From Chara braunii (lineage: Eukaryota; Streptophyta; Charophyceae; Charales; Characeae): a stretch of DNA of 42,389 nucleotides. The notes beneath the pieces are model-generated. The model searched no databases. It was not told the origin of the DNA and was given only the letters and a program-made list of their open reading frames with translations. The translations under genes were made by a program, and so were the position numbers. The stretch covers positions 1,091,129 to 1,133,517 of the forward strand of contig BFEA01000122.1 of the NCBI GenBank assembly GCA_003427395.1, given 5' to 3'. This document shows positions 20,265 to 30,373 of the stretch, one piece after another (the stretch's first letter is position 1; the number at the start of each line of letters is the position of its first letter).

Positions 20265-23060
20265 CCCTGCATACATGCAGGCATTATCTACTAGGTCACC
20301 TCTTCAAAGTCTACTGACTCTACTCAAATCATTGGGCACTACAGTGGCTGAAAATGCAGCCAAAGCTATTAGATAATCCGGCAAGATGTCTGGATACATT
20401 GAACTTTTTGACTTTGAAATTTGAATTGATGCACATGGAGGGGAGGGGCAACAAGGTTGGAGATGCACTCTAGAGGAGGTGCGATTACGTGGGAGGTGTG
20501 GCATCAAAGTGGAGAGTCAGCAATAGTCTGATTGAGAGAATTGCAGGAGGATATGCAGTTGATCCTGTATATTCTTAGATCATCACAGATGTGGATGCAT
20601 GCAGATCCAGGTTCTGCGCCAGATTACAGGTCTGCTGTTCGTTGGAGAGAAGGGGAGTGTAGAGGCAGATCCAGGTTCTGCATTGGATTACAGATCCGCT
20701 GTGCGTGGGAGAGAAGGGGAGCGTAGAGGCTGTGTGCCTTCGCAGCAGAAGCGAAGCACAGAAGTTTGTGGCAAATGCCATGACACACAGGGACACTTCG
20801 GGTTTAAGAGGACTTATCTGAGACTCCTGGAGCGTTTCTACGGGCCTACGATGTGTGCAGTGAACCCAATCCTGTTGAGAAGCCAATCAGCAATGTAACA
20901 CAAATCTGAACCCAGCGCTCAACATGAAGTCTCCAAAGTCCTAAACTTTGTGGAGACCGTCAGCAGCTCGATCACATTGGCGACAGGTAAGTCCAGGTAA
21001 GCTTCCCCTTGAAACTCCAATCAATCTCACAGCCCGGTTGCTCCTCCTCCTCCTCCTCCTCCTCCTCGCCCAACTCTCCAGCTACAGCTATGGCGGCTAT
21101 GGTCACTCCAACATGTCCTCCTACAAGGCTGGGGCCCTCCAGCAGCATCTGGCGCCAGCATGTCTGCTCCCCAGCCTTGCGTGCAGCAACTTGGCCACGA
21201 GCCACAGCAAGGCAGAACGAGCCTCCCCTTGGCCTCGTCTTCTTCTTATAGTGTTGACTGGCATTGACCAGCCTCCCATTGGACCGTGTTGACGTCCGGG
21301 ATTTTTCCGAAATCGACGGCCTGGATGCGATGCTGTGCCAGATGTACCTTGTCCCTGTTGGAACTGGAATCTTCCGGAAACCTGCAGACAACCTTTGATG
21401 TGCATCTGGTCTACAGCCGTGGTTGGCTACTGGGAGACTTTGACTTCGGACCTGCATCTCCGGTGCTGGGTTCGACTCTTGATTTTCCAAGAGTCAACTA
21501 CCTGGCGTGGGGGTACTGGGTGCAGCTTTCGTTTCAGGGCCTCGTACCCCTTGACCCTAGGGACTTTGTCAGACCTCCACAGGATTCAGGACGTGACTTT
21601 TGAACCCTCTTTCTGGCCTTCGACGAAAAGTTACGACCCTGGCCTTGACTCATACGGATTTGAATTGAGTTTATTGCATGTGAATTGACTCAGTGGAATA
21701 TGCCAGAAGTTGTGCGGTTTGTCAGCGAGCGAAAGGGGGTGGAATCAGTGACCTTGTGGGCATCTGAAACCTTTGCCTATTCCAGAAGGTCGTGAACAGT
21801 CCATACCTATGGACTTCGTGAGTGGATTGTTGGAGTCACAAGATATGAAGAATTCACTGTTCGTTATTCTTGACCGGTTTTCTAAGTTTGTCAGGCTGGT
21901 ACCGATTAAAAACCGGCGTGCTTCAACAAACGAGATGTCAAAATTTTTTTAATTTTCTGCAACACTGGGCCGACGTTCGTAGTGACAGGAACGCCCACTT
22001 CACGAGCGAAACGTGTGAGACTGTGATGAAGTTTGCTGACATTGAATTGGAAATTGAGTTCTGCCGATCTCCCGCAAAGTGTCCAATTAATTTGATTGGT
22101 CAAAATGAGCACACAAACTATGTGGTTCATCAGGTACAGTGCCATTTGATCGGGCCCAATCAAATTAAATGGGATAAGAATCTATCCAAAAGGGAATAAC
22201 ATCTACAGCTCCTCATGGCACTCAGCTACAGCCAGGACATTGGATGAGCTAGCTTCATTTTGGGTGGAAACTGTGAGCATCAATTTACTCTCTGCTCGAA
22301 CAACCGTAGAGTATGGGTTCAGCTACACGAGCTGCTCGTGCAAGGATCGGACGATCTGTTGGTTGTCAGCTGGCCTCCCTCAGTTCACAGCCCCGATTTT
22401 CTTCCTTTGCCTCCCAATGTTCCTGATTCACGTTAGTACTCCTCATCTCTTGCGATAAGCCAGATCGCATTAACGTCACACACAACACCGGTTTACTACT
22501 CTCTGTTTTCGAATTTGCAGGACAAGTATGCTCCTGGAGCTTCAGAGTTCACAGTGCAGAAGGCGCAGGAGTCCACGACCACAGAGGTAAACAGACACCG
22601 CACAACTGCAGCATGCCGAGACGCTGAAATCGTTCGAGTCAGCATGGATGAATTCGTCTCGGAAGGAGGGAGGCCAGGAAACTGCTGCTGAAGTGGTGTG
22701 GGCCATGGGAAGTGTTGAAACTTGAAAGTGATTGGCGAAGAACCCGGTGGGCCATCTTACTTGATTGATGTATCGCCCTATCTGAGGTAACTTGCCCCTG
22801 TGTTCCATGCTTCCAAGCGGATGCCATTCACACCATTACGATGTGAAGGTTGAAGGAGCATGCATCCTCCTGCGATGCCAGAAGAGCAGACGCAGAGAGG
22901 ATTGTTGAGCATTGGTTTGTACAGGTGAGGAAGACCAGGCAAGATTTTCAGAGTTAGGTTTCAGTACTACCCAGAGAAAGAAGAAGATTTTAGGGATTAG
23001 CGGAGCCACTCTTATTAAGACTGCACCCAAGATCGTTGCAAAGTATTAGCAAGCCCTCCA
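20265..23060 (+). pseudogene. Old + strand gypsy element: RNase H remainder and integrase
   Basis: The coding sequence interrupted at 11965 resumes here with the RNase H motif HYLLGHLFKVY, then NKVGDALSRG (about 20450-20475) and the integrase zinc finger HDTQGHFGFKRTYLRLLERF (about 20780-20840). After an 828-bp insertion it continues with VEYARSCAVCQRAKGG (about 21695-21740). The integrase core follows (PYLWTS near 21805; FFNFLQHWADV and RNAHFTSETCE, 21945-22020), then the C-terminal part (GEEPGGPSYLIDV, VFHASK, FRVRFQYYPEKEED; 22735-22975), ending LIKTAPKIVAKY and a stop near 23048. Many frameshifts and stops. Sequence at about 22400-22530 does not align with integrase and may be another small insertion. 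Confidence 0.82.
20863..21690. mobile_element. 828-bp insertion in the old gypsy integrase
   Basis: Flanked by an exact 5-bp direct repeat CAGTG (20858-20862 and 21691-21695). The integrase frame reads through correctly if the insert and one repeat are ignored. It contains a CTC triplet run at about 21041-21066. The ends are not TG...CA. The two outer borders are weakly inverted (CAGTGAACCCAAT versus CACTGAGTCAATT). It could be a small DNA transposon or a decayed solo LTR. Confidence 0.6.
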
Positions 23061-23698
23061 GCAGCAGAGAGAAGGAGAAAATGTTGACGGCTGCAGACTT
23101 TGTGTATACACTTGCACTTGTATAGTAGTCTCAGATTTGAATGCATGTGTGGAATCCACAAGTGGTTAACAGGCACCCCCACTTTTCAGCCCCATGTTAC
23201 CCCCCCCCCCCCTCTCCCTCTAGAACTGAAAAGTGTGTTTGGCCCGATTTGGGGGTAATGTTTTTCAGTTTTTTTCGGAACATTTTCCCGAAAAACTGAA
23301 AAGCGCGAATTTTGCATGATATCACACTTTTGCCTTGGGGTTTTAGGCCCCTGTGATCCATTTCCCAATTCCTCCCCCTCCTCCCCCCCTTTTTTTTTTT
23401 TTGCTGTTGGTTTATTTCGTGTCCACTTTATGGACAAAAGGCCTTGGATATTTGTTATAATGACCCTGAGAACACCCTCCTGAAAATTTAGGGCTCTGTT
23501 AACCGCTTCTCGTGAAAACTGAGTCAGATGAGTGGATTGGCAGAACCACTCTTATGGAGACTGCACCCAAGATCGTTGCAAGTATGAGCAAGGCCTCCAG
23601 CAGCAAAGAAGGAGAGCTGATGACAGCTTCCAGACTTTGTGTCTACTTGTATCGTAGTCTGAGATCTGATACACATGTGAAATCTGAGTGAAGTCTGT
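22993..23698 (+). repeat. Direct duplication of the pol 3' end (~165 bp, two copies)
   Basis: Copies at about 22996-23165 and 23533-23698 share ACTGCACCCAAGATCGTTGC, CCTCCAGCAGCA and the CAGACTTTGTGT...CTTGTAT stretch. Both encode the TAPKIVA end of the gypsy polyprotein and the following untranslated region. They are separated by about 370 bp of unrelated sequence. Identity is roughly 75-80% by eye. Confidence 0.75.
23262..23302. repeat. Hairpin, ~14-bp stem
   Basis: TTTTCAGTTTTT...CGG at 23262-23278 pairs with CCGAAAAACTGAAAA at 23288-23302 around a loop of about 9 bases. The same ACTTTTCAG/CTGAAAAGT motif occurs near 23180 and 23225. This may be part of a small inverted-repeat element that sits between the two pol-end copies. 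Confidence 0.6.
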
Positions 23699-24109
23699 GT
23701 ACGTAGCAGTGAGTGAGTAAAATGTATGTTACTATGTTCATAGAAAGGAGCGTCCAGCGTGGGCCTAGTAGCAGGGGGCTGTTCTTATCACCCCTCCAGA
23801 CAGGCGAAGGCTGGTCTTCCAAAAAAAAAAAGAAAAAAAAAAAGAGGACTTCTAACCGAAGCAGAGGGAGTGTTGGGCTCAGGTGGGACGCAGCACCTGA
23901 CCCAAATCCAAGGTAAGTGGGAAACGTTGTTCTCAGATTTGGATTAGGACTTTCTAACTACAAGAATATGTTCTCACTTCATGATCCAGGTCACCCTATA
24001 AAGTTAAACTCTGGTCAGGTTTTCTCTTCTAACCCCTGATGACAGAGTTTCATGGCATAACCTGATCCAGTTCTTGTAGTATTTTGTGTGTGCACTTATA
24101 TCCTGCTGC

Positions 24110-24111
<2 letters not shown>
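23699..24111. other. Intron 1 end, nothing recognised
   Basis: Unique sequence with an interrupted A run (23821-23843). No supported gene. Confidence 0.6.

Positions 24112-24197
<86 letters not shown>
24112..24197 (+). repeat. (TC)n tract forming the polypyrimidine region of the exon 2 acceptor
   Basis: About 43 TC units end 16 bases before the AG at 24213-24214. In sense with the host gene it acts as, or has replaced, the polypyrimidine tract of the intron 1 acceptor. The length is likely to vary between individuals. Confidence 0.9.
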
Positions 24198-24201
<4 letters not shown>

Positions 24202-24214
24202 CTGCCCCCATCAG

Positions 24215-24683
24215 ATGGTACCATTGGGTTCCGGTACTTGGTGGCCGCTCTGTCCGGCCAATCCTGGACCGTATGGATGCCACGATAACATATGCCTTGA
24301 AGTTGAAGCAGGGTGAGGAAAGGTTACGTGCCTGTGGTACAGGGAAATCCTCCCATGGAGAGGGTGAGAACTTTTCTGGGAATAATGATGAGGAGATTGC
24401 ACGTGGTGAGGGGCCGTTGGGAAATGGATTAGTCGCGAATGAAGCTTTGCCTGCCTACACATTGACAGATTTCATTCTTGAACTACGAGATCCGAGGGAA
24501 GGATCGCAGGCGCTTCGTAGACAGCCTTTGGCATCTACGCCGACTAACGTGTCCAAGTCGTTGGAGAGTGGGAACGGGAATGGTGGGACTTGGTCGAATG
24601 ATGGGAACCTGCAAGAACAAGGCGATGACAGGCGTGTGGCGGTGGTGGCGCATTCTGCAGCTGGCTGGACTGCTCGGATACTC
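24215..24683 (+). CDS. PGAP1-like alpha/beta-hydrolase, exon 2 (nucleophile elbow)
   Basis: Begins after CCCCATCAG and encodes WYHWVPVLGGRSVRPILDRM directly, then a low-complexity charged segment that looks lineage-specific, then LTDFILELRD. It ends with VAVVAHSAAGWTARIL, whose Ser sits in the nucleophile elbow (A-H-S-A-A, a variant of G-X-S-X-G). The donor GTAAGT follows at 24684. The exon is in phase 0 at its 3' end and joins exon 3 in frame. At its 5' end it needs two bases from upstream, whereas exon 1 ends in phase 0. In addition the residues P-I-R, expected just before WYHW, are encoded across the AG itself. A small unseen exon or a different acceptor is therefore likely. The catalytic Asp and His are not visible in this window. 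Confidence 0.8.
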
Positions 24684-24705
24684 GTAAGTGTGTTGATGCC
24701 TTCCT

Positions 24706-26105
24706 TCTTCTTTTCTTTTTTTTTTTTTTTTTTTTTTCCTCTTCTTCTTTCTTTTTTTGAAAGGCCAATGGTCTTGAGATATCGTCATTGAACCGACCAA
24801 CCCCAGGCAATTGCAGGGAAAATGAGCAATAGTGAAATGACAGAAATCCAGATTGCAAATCACAATGAAAGCCAGATAGCCGAACACTGTCCAGAAAGCA
24901 GAAATGCACTGATATGACACTGAAGGAGAACCAAAGCAGCGAACTCAAATGTCGATGAAAGCATATTCTCGCCACCACCATAAAATGCGGTCGGAGCTCT
25001 TTCTCCTATTGGCGCTCAGCGCCCAGTCTACAATCCTACAGCTATCCTATCAGCTATGAAATGACAAGCAACCCGTTGACGTCAGCAGCAGCAACCAAAG
25101 TACAAGCAGATGGCAACTATGCAGACCATCATCAGGACCAGGTACATGCCCTCACATCATCATCCTCATCTCCCCCTCTCTTGCTCACCCTCGACTCCTT
25201 CACTCACGTCTTTCCTTACACGAAGACCACCACCAGACCCCCGCTGACCTTTGTCCAAGCCAGCCTGGCTATGAAGACTGGCTATTGCGCTGCTTGGAAG
25301 CAGCACCCTGCTCTCCCTTGCACCCGCACACGCGCGAGCACCTCTGCCAGCTCCAGCAAGCAGCCCGCGAGCGCATGCTCCAGCAGCGCTGCCGTTTGCA
25401 CAACCAAGTGCCCGAATGCCCAGCCAGCAGCCCAGCACTTTCCTATATGGAAAGTGGCTGGTCTCCTCCAGTTGCCTGGCTTACTGGACCGAGTTTCCAG
25501 TAGCTTCCAGTCAGGCCAAAGTGTCTGCGCCCAGGCCCCATTCAGACCCTGGCCTGGGCCCGCAACAGTTAAGTGTGCCCCAACCGTCAGTCGTGACCAA
25601 ACTGTTCCTTGCTTCATGAGTGGCTGAGAGGCCGTCTTCCGTCTTCCAAGTTCTTCCAGGAAAGGCCTAGAAGGCCAGCAAGATGCTGTTGTTCACGGGC
25701 TTGGCTCATTCAACCAACTGGCGCGTGGAAACCGCCGGCAGCAGGGCCTCTGTAATTTCAAATTTGAGGCCCCTGTTGAAAATAAGGGCCCGCCTTCACT
25801 TAGGGTGGGCCAATCACCTGGAGCAAGGCCTGGAAAAGCCAGCGGATAGGCCGCGTCGAAGATCCCAACGTGCTCTGCTTCGGTCCTTTAGCCTGATCAG
25901 ATAGGCCTTTAAACAGGCGTAGGCGCATGCTTGTAGGCCCGCCTTCACTTAGGGCGGGCAATGCCTGTCGAGACACTGCCGAGGAGCTAAATCCTCGCAC
26001 AATTCAGAGTTATTTTATTCTGTTCATTTGGTTGCATCGGGACTTGAACTCCGGCCTGCATTTCAACGGTTTATGGGTGTACCTACTGAGCTAGGCCCGT
26101 TCGTA
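24706..26105 (-). mobile_element. tRNA-derived SINE, split by a solo LTR
   Basis: A perfect 15-bp target duplication TGTTGATGCCTTCCT flanks the unit (24691-24705 and 26106-26120). On the minus strand it starts TACGAACGGGCC, with box A TAGCTCAGTAGG (26082-26093) and box B GGAGTTCAAGTCC (26040-26052). It continues to 26004, is interrupted by the solo LTR, and resumes at 24811 with CCTGGGGTTGG. It ends in an A-rich tail (T-rich on the + strand, 24706-24760). SINE length without the LTR is about 208 bases. A relative lies at about 40094-40230. It inserted 7 bases beyond the GTAAGTG donor of intron 2. Confidence 0.88.
24812..25999 (-). mobile_element. Solo LTR of the element 2 family (1188 bp)
   Basis: Begins TGCAGGGAAAATGAGCA and ends AAATCCTCGCA, matching the LTRs at 29376-30373 and 36835-37907 along its length. 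CAAT flanks it on both sides (24808-24811 and 26000-26003), a 4-bp target duplication. No internal retroelement sequence is next to it, so it is a solo LTR left by recombination between two LTRs. The strand is given as minus to match the family members with coding regions. Frames inside it are not genes. Confidence 0.9.
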
Positions 26106-26120
26106 TGTTGATGCCTTCCT

Positions 26121-28560
26121 GGACTGAGTCGAATCTCAGAAACGTAAATTGTGTCAGCCTGGACTTTCAGTGATGTAAACTAAAAACATGTATTTTTTGG
26201 ATACTTAGGTCCACTAAGGTCGGTAACTGTGGCATTCTGAGCAACACGGGCCCCAGTTAGGGCCCGGTTCCAGACAGGCAGGGTAGGCCTAAGGGACGAT
26301 GGTTCAGATTAGGCCCAGTTGGGCCTGGACCACGGCGGTTCAGGCAGGCCTAGGGTAGAGGCCCAGGCCAAATGGCCACAAGGCCGGTACCTGTCCAGCC
26401 TAGGACCTACCGGCGGCGTTTCAGAGGCTGCCACATTTAGGCGCCATGCCCAGTTTGAATCTGGACCGTCGATTAAGATCAACGGTCCAGGCCGGTAGGC
26501 ACCAGCAGGTAGGAGGCCGGCCCAGCACTACAAAAGGCTGGGTACCAGCCTCCGTAGGTAAGAGTTAGTATGGACGAGGTTAGTCTTCAGGATTAGCGCA
26601 GCAGCCCAGCGGTAGCTCGATTAGCGCAGCGCTGCAGCACAGCGAGGAGCAGCGAGAGAGCAAGAGTTCAGCGGCGAGGAGATTAGCGCAGCATTGGGCG
26701 CAGCGCCAGTTACCGGCCCAGCCCCCCTGGCAGCGCCATAGCTACTGTGCCAGGTACCAGGGAGGAAGGCTTCACCTTCTCTCCCTCATCTCCTCCACCG
26801 TTCCTCTCTCCTCTCTCTCTCTCTCTCTCCTCCTACCCTGTCAGTCTCAGTCTACTTCTGGGTCTCTCCTACGGGACTACTACAGTATGAAGGATGGTTA
26901 CGAATTCTGATAACATTTGGAACAGCGACATGGGGACTACGAGTTGAGGACTACTTGGGATCTGATTTCATCTTCCTTCTGAAGCTGTACTTGACATTGT
27001 GAGATCGATATCTGAGACATTGTGAGACTTGGCATTCGCGACATTTCAGGTTTTTGTCACTTCTGACAGTTCAAGATACTTTCTTTGGAAACATTGAGTT
27101 GACGTCATCTTCCCTCTCCTCCTCCTTTCATCTCTCTCCTCTCTCCCTTCGTCCATGGATGATTTCAGTCCCTGGCCTTTCGTCTATGTCTGAGGCCGGG
27201 GCATTCACACCCCTGATGAATGTTTGAGAGTGTTCGATTGCAGTCCGAGTCAGGTGCGAGTCAGTCCAAGGTATCTCAAGTCTTCCGCTTGCATTTGTAT
27301 TAACTCTGTATTATCTGGTCGGTTCTGGAAATCTGCGCCATACTTATGACTGTGTTTCACGAGTATGCAACAGTAACTGACGACGGAATTCGGCATTAAT
27401 TGCAGTCGGATAGATTCAGAAAAAGTACAGGTGTGGGCATATGGCCATATACCCTTGGCCAACCCTCCTGGGTGCGACCTACTTTCAGGTCTATCTTCAC
27501 CAACCATAAAAGACCCGACTCTGAAGATTTCCGACCAATTAGCACACCGAGTTGCTGGTCAGGTTGGCGTTGGTAGCACCGTAGTCGTAACCACTGCTGT
27601 AATGGCGTTGTTACTATTGTTATTGCAAGGAAACCAGGCAGGGGAAACTCAAATCACAAGCACCATGAACTCTGTTGACCAGCACTTATTTGGTGACTCA
27701 ACTGGTGGTAGACACGAAATGGCCATGATCATACGAGCGCAGGAACAGAATGTTGAAGTCACATTGTTGATGAAAAAAGCCCTCTTCTCAGATGCCAACG
27801 ATCAATACAACAACAATAACAGTACTGACTCTCATCCCTTGTTGTTCTCTCTAGCAGCACCTAGGATCGCCTTGTCTATCACCTGCCCTGGCCTAAATTT
27901 ACACCACAGCACAGCGTTGTAGCGCTGTGTGCTTCTCCCACCAATGCCTGCCAACGTGATGCGCTCGAGCTCTTCTTGGCATCCACCAGTTTTTAAGTCC
28001 CACACCAATTTCTTTGCCCCATGACCCCTCTTCTTCTCCCAAGCATCTCTTCTTCTAGTGCCGCCTTCCTTCTGCACGCCTTTCATTTTATACTAGAGCT
28101 GGGTGCTATTTGGCTGGTAGGCACTGCCTTCAGGAGTCTTTTGGTTTGGCCTTTTGCTACTGGGTCTGAGGCAGCCCTATTGCTTCCCTGTTTGGGCCTG
28201 ATCAGGACCGCATTCCTTCTGCCCCGGCCTCAAGGCCTGCTGCTCATCTGCTGCCTGCTGAAACACTCCCATCCCGTCCCCTTGGGTTCCAACTTCTCTG
28301 AGGCACTCTTTATCCTTGCCGCCGCTGTCTTGACGTCATCCCCACCTTCCTTCCTCCAGTATATCACTGGCAGTTTTTTTTGTGAGTGCAGCACATGTTG
28401 CTATTTCTTAGCAACGCAAAACGGGGGTTGCACCCGTTTGTGCCATAGAAGGCACAAAGTGCTCGACCTAGACAAGGCACCGCCACCTCTAGCCTTTTTC
28501 CAGACATCTGGGATTCGCTTATCTTGCATCGGATCAGACGCGGAGCGTCTGCTGATTGCG
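26121..28560. other. Intron 2 GC-rich stretch, no recognised gene
   Basis: From 26225 to 26560 the sequence is rich in AGGCC/GGCCC phrases. From 26590 to 26720 there are short repeats of GATTAGCGCAGC. A (TC)n tract lies at 26812-26830. Open frames at 27431-27922 (+) and 27832-28086 (-) overlap and show no domain I recognise; the minus-strand one includes a basic segment and ends near an Asn/poly-AAC run. A small hairpin (TTTGTGCC/GGCACAAA) lies at 28438-28459. It could include an unrecognised element. Confidence 0.5.
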
Positions 28561-28631
28561 TAGGGTGCAGTCTGCATCCTGCATCAGCTCCTAGGGTCCA
28601 CAAGAGAGGAGTCGATGCAGACTGCACCCTA
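28561..28631. repeat. Perfect 18-bp inverted repeat
   Basis: The arms TAGGGTGCAGTCTGCATC (28561-28578) and its exact complement (28614-28631) enclose a 35-base loop. A third related copy, CTAGGGTGCACTCTGCATCA, lies in direct orientation at about 28649-28668, next to the integrase-end fragment. Confidence 0.85.
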
Positions 28632-28668
28632 GGGTCTTGTCACAACCTAGGGTGCACTCTGCATCACC

Positions 28669-29375
28669 TCCTCTCTTCTGGACCATCGATCTTCACTTGG
28701 GTCTGTTTGGTATCTGAACCAAACCCTGTTTTGCAACTTGGGCCTCGTTTCTTGGCTTAGGCACCGGCATGTCGCAATGGTTGAGAGCGGAATTTAGGTC
28801 AGCATATCCATCCATAGAGGGTGGTAGCATTGATCTGTGTGAGGGGAACTGATTGTCCAGAAAGAAAGGTAACAATGTGGAGGTATGAAAGACTCGGTAA
28901 GTACGAAGGTGAGGAGGAACTTCAATGATGTAGGTAAAAAAGACTCGGTAAGTAATGATCTGGATCATGCTCTCTCTCTTCAGCATGTCGATGACTTGTA
29001 TCTGTCCCTTCTGTGTGTCAAAAAGATGCCACGGTGTCTTAGTCCATAGGATTGTCTCATGGTCAAACTTCACCTCAACAGGTCTATCATGCTGGTGATA
29101 GTGCTTCAAATGTTTCAAAGCCAAATAGCCTCTATTCGAGTGCATAATACTCCTTGTCGTAGGTAGATGTTGATAGTAGTTTTGTACAAGGCAACTTTTT
29201 GGACGTGTACTCGACAGGTGCTGGCTTGTTCCGCTCTTGTTGCTGCAACACTGTGCCTATCCCATACTGGCATGGGTCGATCGCCAACAACATGAAAGGC
29301 TTGTCAGGATCGGCAATCGTCAGAGCAGGGAATGTAGTGAGACCATTCTGCAATTTTGTTTAACTTTGAAATTTG
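28669..29375 (-). pseudogene. Old minus-strand gypsy remnant, left part (RNase H to integrase end, internally deleted)
   Basis: On the minus strand RNase H starts at about 29353 (PFMLLAIDPCQYGIGTVLQQ, APVEYTSKKLP, EYYALE). It continues with VKFDHETILWTKTPWHLFDT and then passes directly to the integrase C-terminus (EVPPHLRTYRVFHTSTLLPF, FPSHRSMLPPSMDGYADLN). The integrase zinc finger and catalytic core are missing, an internal deletion of more than 1 kb. At 29375 it is cut by element 2 and resumes on the far side at 37908 with the end of RT. Confidence 0.82.
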
Positions 29376-30373
29376 TGCAAGGAAAATGAGCAGTAGCGAA
29401 ATGACAGATTCCAGATTGTGAAATAACATTGAAAGCCAGGAAGTTCCAGAAAGCAGAATTGCACCAATATTACACCAATGGAGAATCAAAACACTGAATC
29501 CGAATGTCAATGAGAGCTTACTCTCACCGTCACCAACATGAGCATCCAGGGCCCTTCCCCTACTTGGCGCTCAGCGCCCAGACTACTATCACACAGCTAC
29601 TTCCAGCCTACGAATTGACAATGCAAGTGTTGACGTCAGCAGCAGCACCGAAGTACATGGAGATGTCACCCCTTGCAGACTATCGCCAAGACCAGGTATG
29701 TGCCCTCACGTCATCATCCTCATCTCTCTCTCTCTCTTCTCCCTTTTCTCTCACCCACGTCTTCTTCCCCATGCACGAAGACCACCACTACGCCTTGCTG
29801 TACACCCAAGCTCGGCCGGCTATGGAGGCCGAGCTATGGCGCTGCCCTCAGCAGCACCCTGCACACACGACTGCACGTGCATGAGCGCCTTGCCTTAGCG
29901 CAGCCCACAGCACGCGAGCGCAGGCTCAAGCAGCGCTGCCGCACAACTGGCAAGTGCCCGAATGCTTGGCCAGGCAGCGGGCACTTTCCTATATGGAAAA
30001 TGTCTGGCCTGGTGTGCTGCCTGACTGGGCTGGGCCTGTGCCCAGAAGCTTCCGGTAGGCCCTGCGTAGCTGGGCCTCGGCTGCTACTGCCCTGGGCCCC
30101 GTTTGGTTATGCCTCCCAACTGCCTGTCGTGCATACTGCTGAAAATGCAGCCCAGGGCCTGCTTCGAAGAAAGGCCTAGAAGGCCGAAACAAAGTGTTGC
30201 TGCCCGTGGCCAGGGTTCCCTCAACCAACTGACGCGACACAACTGTCTGAACCCCATATGCAAAATATAGACAACAATGGGCCTCTCGTAATTTTATCAG
30301 GCCCGCCCTCACTTAGGGCCGGCACACATGCAAAATGGGCCTCTTAGGCCTGCCTAGGAGCCAAATCCTCACA
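29376..30373 (-). repeat. Element 2, 3' LTR (998 bp)
   Basis: Left-hand LTR with TG...CA ends. It is highly similar to 36835-37907; the main length difference is a short TC tract here (about 29723-29748) versus a long one in the other copy. It includes an internal GC-rich part with GGCCTAGAAGGCC palindromes. Confidence 0.92.

Noticed and set aside
22993-23698. Direct repeat as an LTR pair of a small element
   Set aside because: The copies contain the end of pol coding sequence, lack TG...CA ends and enclose only about 370 bp.
24050-24283. Possible exon 2 extension through the TC tract (Ser/Leu repeats)
   Set aside because: It stays open only because TC repeats lack stops. An acceptor at 24079 would not match the phase of exon 1.
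24812-25999. Coding region (188-codon + frame at 25061-25627)
   Set aside because: It lies wholly inside the solo LTR, and the matching positions in the other LTRs do not preserve a common protein.
26030-26105. Functional tRNA gene on the minus strand
   Set aside because: Box A and B are present, but the body, poly(A) tail and 15-bp target duplication fit a SINE, and the anticodon arm is not clean.
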